From: Actinomycetota bacterium
Lineage (GTDB): Bacteria; Actinomycetota; Acidimicrobiia; Acidimicrobiales; Iamiaceae
Direction: 5' to 3'
Assembly (NCBI GenBank): GCA_016185275.1
Contig: JACPNX010000045.1
Span: 1-64,000 of the forward strand
DNA: 64,000 bases
Shown here: in pieces, positions 60,632-64,000 of the stretch
Layout of the letters: each line of letters opens with the position of its first letter
Position numbering within the stretch: position 1 is the stretch's first letter
Made by a program: the position numbers and the translations under genes
Notes under the pieces: model-generated
What the model saw: only the letters and a program-made list of their open reading frames with translations
What the model was told of the DNA's origin: nothing
The model's database searches: none

Positions 60632-60907
60632 TCAACCGGGGCGGCGGGCGCGACGCGCCAGCTCGCGGAAGGTCATGCGCATCGACGACGTGCCGCCGAA
60701 GTCCGGCATCGCTTCGGCGAAGACGATGGTGGCCTCGCCTGGGCCGGATGGTGTGTCGACCGCCAGGCGGATCCCGCTCGGGTCGACGGTGAGCGCCCGC
60801 GCTGCGACCGCGTCGGGCCGGCCGCCGAAGGCGCGGGCGACAGCGAGCAGGTCGTCAGCGTGATGGGTGTTGAGCCGGTCGACGGGATCGTGCTCGCGGG
60901 AGGGCAT
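60632..60907 (-). CDS. DUF2470-like protein
   Basis: The 91-residue protein DPVDRLNTHHADDLLAVARAFGG... continues with AARALTVDPSGIRLAVDTPSGP and MRMTFRELARRAR. This is the compact domain otherwise found at the C-terminus of HugZ-type haem-utilisation and related split-barrel proteins. Role unknown; HH in NTHHADD suggests metal or haem contact. It lies upstream of nothing obvious; the small membrane gene at 60915 precedes it by 7 bp on the same strand, suggesting cotranscription. Confidence 0.75.
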   Translation of the reverse strand: MPSREHDPVDRLNTHHADDLLAVARAFGGRPDAVAARALTVDPSGIRLAVDTPSGPGEATIVFAEAMPDFGGTSSMRMTFRELARRARRPG

Positions 60908-60914
60908 GGTCTCG

Positions 60915-61079
60915 TCACCGAGCGAGGGGACCGACGACGCCGGTCAGGTGCAACAGGATGACCACCGCGAAGATGGTTGCCACGACGCCGATGACGATTC
61001 TCGGCCCCCAGCTGGCGCCCCCCGGTCGTGCCGGCGTGATGGCTTCATCCCCGGCCTCGGGGTGTGAGGGCAGATCCAT
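60915..61079 (-). CDS. Small single-pass membrane protein
   Basis: The 54-residue protein starts at ATG 61079, preceded by GAGGAGG at 5 nt. A polar N-terminus (DLPSHPEAGDEAITPARPGG) leads to one helix (IVIGVVATIFAVVILLHLTGVVG). Starts further upstream would overlap the ABC permease stop. It sits in a same-strand run: ABC ATPase, permease, this gene, DUF2470 protein, and is probably part of that operon. Confidence 0.65.
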   Translation of the reverse strand: MDLPSHPEAGDEAITPARPGGASWGPRIVIGVVATIFAVVILLHLTGVVGPLAR

Positions 61080-61104
61080 GCGTGCCTCCTCGGGATCGGT
61101 GGGC

Positions 61105-61842
61105 TCAGGCATCACGAGTGACGGTGAAGCGGAGACCGGCAGCCGTGATCACCAACGCGAAGGCAGCGAGGACGGCGGCACCGGCGGCGGGACCGAGCAG
61201 GCGGTCGAGCGGCGTGCGAAGGATGGCCTGCCCTGCTGCGGCTGGAAGCCAGCGGCCGATGCCCGGGGCGAGGTTGACGAGGAGGTGCTCGACGATCCCG
61301 ACCCATGCGAGCGCGGCGGCTACGGCGAACACCTGGTTGCGGACCATCGTCCCGATGGCGACGCCGAGCACGGCGAACAGCGTCGTGTAGGCGAGGGTGC
61401 CGGCGACGCTCTGCCAGACCTCCGCATCGTCAAAGGGGAAGGTGACGCCCCTCAGGCGGAACAGCGCCGCGGCCCCGGTGATGCACGCGGCCGAGGTGAT
61501 GGCCCCCACGGCGAGCCCGACGGCGGCGCCGACGGCGACCTTCGCGAGCACGACGCGGTGCCGTCGCGGGGTGGTCAGGAACGTGTCGGCTGCGGTGCCG
61601 TGGCGGTACTCGCCGGCCGAGACGAGGATCCCGACGATGAGCACGACGAGGGCACCGGTGCCGGTCGTTGGAAGGATGCGGCGAAGACCTCGGGTCGACT
61701 CGAGCGCGATCCCGGCGCGGTCGGCGGCCAGCGTCGAGCCGATCACGGCAGCCAGCGAGATCAGCAGCGCCGCGGGTGCGGTGCCATGCAGCAGCCGCGT
61801 CGTTCGCAGCTTCAGCCACTCGGCCGCGACCAGGTCACCCAT
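61105..61842 (-). CDS. ABC-2 type transporter permease
   Basis: The 245-residue membrane protein has six hydrophobic segments, with the N-terminal MGDLVAAEWLKLRTTR pattern typical of ABC-2 permeases and AGEYRHGTAADTFLTTPRRHRVVLAK as the coupling loop. It overlaps the ATPase stop by 8 bp. With the ATPase it forms an exporter of unknown substrate, often peptide or drug in related systems. Confidence 0.88.
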   Translation of the reverse strand: MGDLVAAEWLKLRTTRLLHGTAPAALLISLAAVIGSTLAADRAGIALESTRGLRRILPTTGTGALVVLIVGILVSAGEYRHGTAADTFLTTPRRHRVVLAKVAVGAAVGLAVGAITSAACITGAAALFRLRGVTFPFDDAEVWQSVAGTLAYTTLFAVLGVAIGTMVRNQVFAVAAALAWVGIVEHLLVNLAPGIGRWLPAAAGQAILRTPLDRLLGPAAGAAVLAAFALVITAAGLRFTVTRDA

Positions 61843-62719
61843 CGCCGCGGTCCCCGGTGACGGCGAAGAACATCGCCTCGAGCGCTTCGCCGGGCGTCGC
61901 CCTGGCGAGCTCGATGACGGCGACACCCGCCTGGGCTGCGACGCGGCCGACCTCCGACGGTTCCCGGCCGCGGACGGCAATCGCCCCGTCGGCGCGCAGC
62001 TCGTGTCCGGCGCCCGACGCCCGCAACGCGGCGACCATCACGTCGGGCCGGTCGACGCGGACCACCACGACATGGTTCAGCGAGCCGATGTCCGTCTCGG
62101 CGACGAGCCGGCCCCCGCGGATGACGACGACGCGGTCCACCACTTGGGCCAGCTCGGCGAGCAGGTGACTGGAGACGACGACGGTGCGCCCCTGGCCGGC
62201 CCACGTGCGCAGGAGGCGCCGCATCCACACCACGCCTTCGGGATCCAACCCGTTCACGGGCTCGTCGAGGACGATCACCGCAGGATCGCCGAGCATCGCC
62301 GCGGCGATGCCGAGGCGCTGGCGCATGCCGAGGGAGTAGCCGCCCACGCGCCGCCCACCATCTGCGCGGAGCGCGACGACGTCGAGCACGTCGTCCACGC
62401 GGGCCGGGTCGATGCCAGCGGCGCGGGCGAGCACCCGCAGGTGACTCCGACCGGTGCGCGCCGGGTGGAAGCCGGTCGTCTCCAGCACGGCGCCGACGCA
62501 GGTTCGTGGCGCTTCGAGCGCCCGGTAGGGCTGGCCGCCGATCAGGGCCCGGCCCCCGGTCGGGTCGACCAGGCCCAGGAGGCAGCGGAAGGTTGTCGTC
62601 TTGCCGGCGCCGTTCGGTCCGATCACGCCGGTGACCGCGCCAGCAGGTGCGGTGAAGCTCAGGTCCTCGACGGCGGTGTGGGCGCCATAGCGCTTCGTCA
62701 GCGCCTGCACTTCGATCAC
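61835..62719 (-). CDS. ABC transporter ATP-binding protein
   Basis: The 294-residue ATPase has Walker A GPNGAGKTT, a Q-loop replaced by VLETTGFHPARTGRSHL, the signature GYSLGMRQRLGIAAAMLG, Walker B VIVLDEPVNGLDP and the switch His in VVSSHLLAE. This is the BcrA/NatA-like group that partners ABC-2 permeases. The C-terminal 90 residues contain a DUF4162-like region. It is divergent from a TetR regulator, which probably represses it; an inverted repeat lies between them. Confidence 0.93.
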   Translation of the reverse strand: MIEVQALTKRYGAHTAVEDLSFTAPAGAVTGVIGPNGAGKTTTFRCLLGLVDPTGGRALIGGQPYRALEAPRTCVGAVLETTGFHPARTGRSHLRVLARAAGIDPARVDDVLDVVALRADGGRRVGGYSLGMRQRLGIAAAMLGDPAVIVLDEPVNGLDPEGVVWMRRLLRTWAGQGRTVVVSSHLLAELAQVVDRVVVIRGGRLVAETDIGSLNHVVVVRVDRPDVMVAALRASGAGHELRADGAIAVRGREPSEVGRVAAQAGVAVIELARATPGEALEAMFFAVTGDRGDG

Positions 62720-62753
62720 GCCCTACTGTCTATCAATACACTCTGTTCTTACA

Positions 62754-62766
62754 AGACGGAACGTCT
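62754..62766. promoter_or_regulatory. Candidate TetR operator
   Basis: AGACG GAA CGTCT is a perfect 5-bp inverted repeat in the 76-bp divergent region between the ABC ATPase and TetR genes, upstream of the TetR -10 box. Confidence 0.4.
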
Positions 62767-62782
62767 AGACCGATTCGTCGCG

Positions 62783-62788
62783 TATCGT
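62783..62788 (+). promoter_or_regulatory. -10 element of the TetR gene
   Basis: TATCGT lies 7 nt before ATG 62796, identical in sequence and spacing to the box of the FAD oxidoreductase-methyltransferase gene at 43361. Confidence 0.5.
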
Positions 62789-62795
62789 GTGGTCC

Positions 62796-63374
62796 ATGCC
62801 GAGGCTGTGGAACAAGACGATCGAGGCGCACCGCCGCGACGTCCGCGACGCCGTGGTGGCAACGACCGCGCGGCTCGTCGCCTCGGAGGGCCCGCTGTCG
62901 GTGACGATGTCGAGGATCGCCGAGGACAGCGGCATCGGCCGGGCGACGCTCTACAAGTACTTCCCTGACGTCGAGTCGATCCTGCTCGCCTGGCACGAAC
63001 GCGAGGTCGCCCAGCACCTCCAGCAGCTCAGCGAGGCCCGCACGCGGATCGATGACGCCGACGAGCGGCTCGAGACCGTCCTCCGCACCTACGCCGGCAT
63101 CGTGCACGAGACACGGGCACATCGCAACGGCGAGCTGGCCGCGCTCCTGCATCGCGACGACCAGGTCAGGCGGGCCGAAGCCGAGCTGCGCGACATGATC
63201 AGCGACCTCATCGCCGACGCGGCTCGGCACGGCTCGGTGCGCGATGACGTCCCGCCGGACGAGCTGGCGACGTTCTGCCTCAGCGCGCTCGCCGCCGCCG
63301 AGCACGCCTCGTCCAAGGCCGCCGTCCGCCGGCTCGTCGCCACCACGGTCTCAGGCATCCGCGTGCCGCGCTGA
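62796..63374 (+). CDS. TetR-family transcriptional regulator
   Basis: The 192-residue protein has an HTH ([48 protein letters not shown]) and a C-terminal ligand domain ([43 protein letters not shown]). It is divergent from the ABC exporter operon and is its likely repressor. A broken copy of its middle part lies at 50674-51003. The start codon follows a leaderless-type promoter; there is no ribosome binding site. Confidence 0.92.
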   Translation: MPRLWNKTIEAHRRDVRDAVVATTARLVASEGPLSVTMSRIAEDSGIGRATLYKYFPDVESILLAWHEREVAQHLQQLSEARTRIDDADERLETVLRTYAGIVHETRAHRNGELAALLHRDDQVRRAEAELRDMISDLIADAARHGSVRDDVPPDELATFCLSALAAAEHASSKAAVRRLVATTVSGIRVPR

Positions 63375-63699
63375 GGCTGGTCGCCCTGCTCATGCGTGCT
63401 TCTGGGAACGGTCGGTTGAGGGCCTCGCAGCGACAAGGACACGACCCCGGTAACGCCCGGACCGCTTCTCCCGCCGGCCGGATCCCCCACCACGTGATCA
63501 GCGGACCGCCGGTCCACGGTCCTGCCCGCCCATCTCGACGGACATTCGTGCCTTGCCGCTGGGCGTAGGCCGTACCTGCGCGCCGCATAGGGCTCAGCCT
63601 CGCCACCAACCCGAAAGCCCGCGCGGTGTAGCTCAGCTGACTCCGTGTGGGTCTGGCTGAGGATCGCCTCCGGCTGCCACGATGGCGAGTCGGTCGAGG
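63375..63699. other. About 325 bp without a recognisable gene
   Basis: The stretch between the TetR stop and the truncated sigma-factor gene has open frames on several frames but no family motif. The frame of the sigma gene continues through it to about 63280 without any sigma region 4 sequence, so it replaces the lost 3' part. Confidence 0.4.
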
Positions 63700-63960
63700 T
63701 ACGCGCGCGGCGCGGCGCATGTTCAAGCACCGGTTCGTGGCCACCCGGTAGAGCCACGTCTGCAGCGACGCCCGCTCCTCATACGACGAGATCCCGCGCC
63801 ACGCTGCGAGCAGCGTCTCCTGCACGGCGTCCTCGGCGTCCTGGAACGACCCGAGCATTCGATAGCAGTGGACGTGAAGCTCGCGGCGATACGGGCCGGT
63901 CAGTTCCCGAAAGGCATCGCCGTCCCCGGACTGCGCCCGGGCCAGCAGCTCGACATCCAC
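63700..63960 (-). pseudogene. ECF sigma factor, region 2 only (truncated)
   Basis: GTG 63960, with GGAAGGG upstream, begins [23 protein letters not shown] and continues [42 protein letters not shown]. This is sigma-70 region 2 of the SigJ/SigG-like ECF group. After about residue 80 the similarity stops; region 4 and any SnoaL-like domain are missing. It could be a fragment that no longer binds -35 elements. Confidence 0.7.
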
Positions 63961-64000
63961 GATGGAACCCTTCCACGGCGAACTCCTCCGTCGCCGCTCT

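Noticed and set aside
63622..63700. GGTGTAGCTCAGCTGA looks like the 5' part of a tRNA gene
   Set aside because: No acceptor-stem partner, anticodon arm or T-loop motif (GGTTCGA) follows at the right distance, so no tRNA fold is possible.

Overview
The window is about 64 kb of high-GC DNA and reads as an actinobacterial chromosome. My best guess is the class Acidimicrobiia or a near relative, but nothing here proves the class. Supporting signs are a DUF222/HNH gene, three glutamine synthetases next to a GlnR-type regulator, a SufR-type repressor beside Mrp and an A-type Fe-S carrier, GAF-ANTAR regulators, a complete kdpFABC-DE locus, many GTG/TTG starts with 4-bp ATGA/GTGA overlaps, and a recurring promoter form in which a TANNNT box lies 6-8 nt before the start codon (leaderless mRNAs). 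No rRNA, tRNA or CRISPR array was found.

Layout. 0-4.6 kb: a DUF222/HNH gene and a GGDEF-EAL c-di-GMP enzyme face each other, and each has lost its natural 3' end at a shared junction. 4.6-8.5 kb: hemerythrin-like protein, a membrane operon (SRPBCC-like protein plus a fusion of membrane segments, a methyltransferase-like domain and a DUF393-like domain) and a MerR regulator. 8.6-13.7 kb: nitrogen cluster with glnA, a 53-aa membrane peptide, glnII, glnA2 and glnR. A four-turn, 11-bp-phased GlnR-type box sits between glnII and glnA2. 13.7-20 kb: cold-shock protein, RidA, a shortened [2Fe-2S]/molybdenum-hydroxylase fusion, Fe-S carrier, SufR, Mrp, DUF779 protein and a secreted protein. 20-26.8 kb: aldehyde dehydrogenase, a coupled FxsA/NUDIX/metallo-beta-lactamase operon and a secreted GH74-like beta-propeller protein. 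26.9-34.8 kb: potassium uptake (small membrane protein, kdpF-A-B-C-D-E). 34.8-38.4 kb: two GAF-ANTAR regulators and a second PAS-GGDEF-EAL protein. 38.5-45 kb: lipoprotein hydrolase, TetR, FMN 2-hydroxyacid oxidase, an 11-bp minisatellite, and an XRE-cupin regulator divergent from an FAD oxidoreductase-methyltransferase fusion with a clear operator. 45-49.5 kb: ion permease and a molybdate uptake operon (MerR-HTH/TOBE regulator, modABC).

49.5-64 kb is different. Intact small genes (GYD protein, two-component system, HIT protein, crotonase/TetR pair, DHFR-like protein, ABC exporter with TetR) are mixed with visibly broken ones: ribbon-helix-helix antitoxin, TetR copy, luciferase-like monooxygenase, VapC, integrase tail, transposase scrap and a truncated sigma factor. 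It looks like a decaying accessory region, bracketed by two direct copies of a TetR gene segment about 12 kb apart.

How genes work together: glnR and the box between glnII and glnA2 suggest local control of glutamine synthesis. KdpD/KdpE with an 11-bp direct repeat upstream of the kdp promoter suggest local control of K+ uptake. SufR and mrp share a 39-bp divergent promoter region, which links Fe-S sensing to Fe-S loading. The MerR-HTH/TOBE regulator overlaps modA and has a palindrome at its own promoter.
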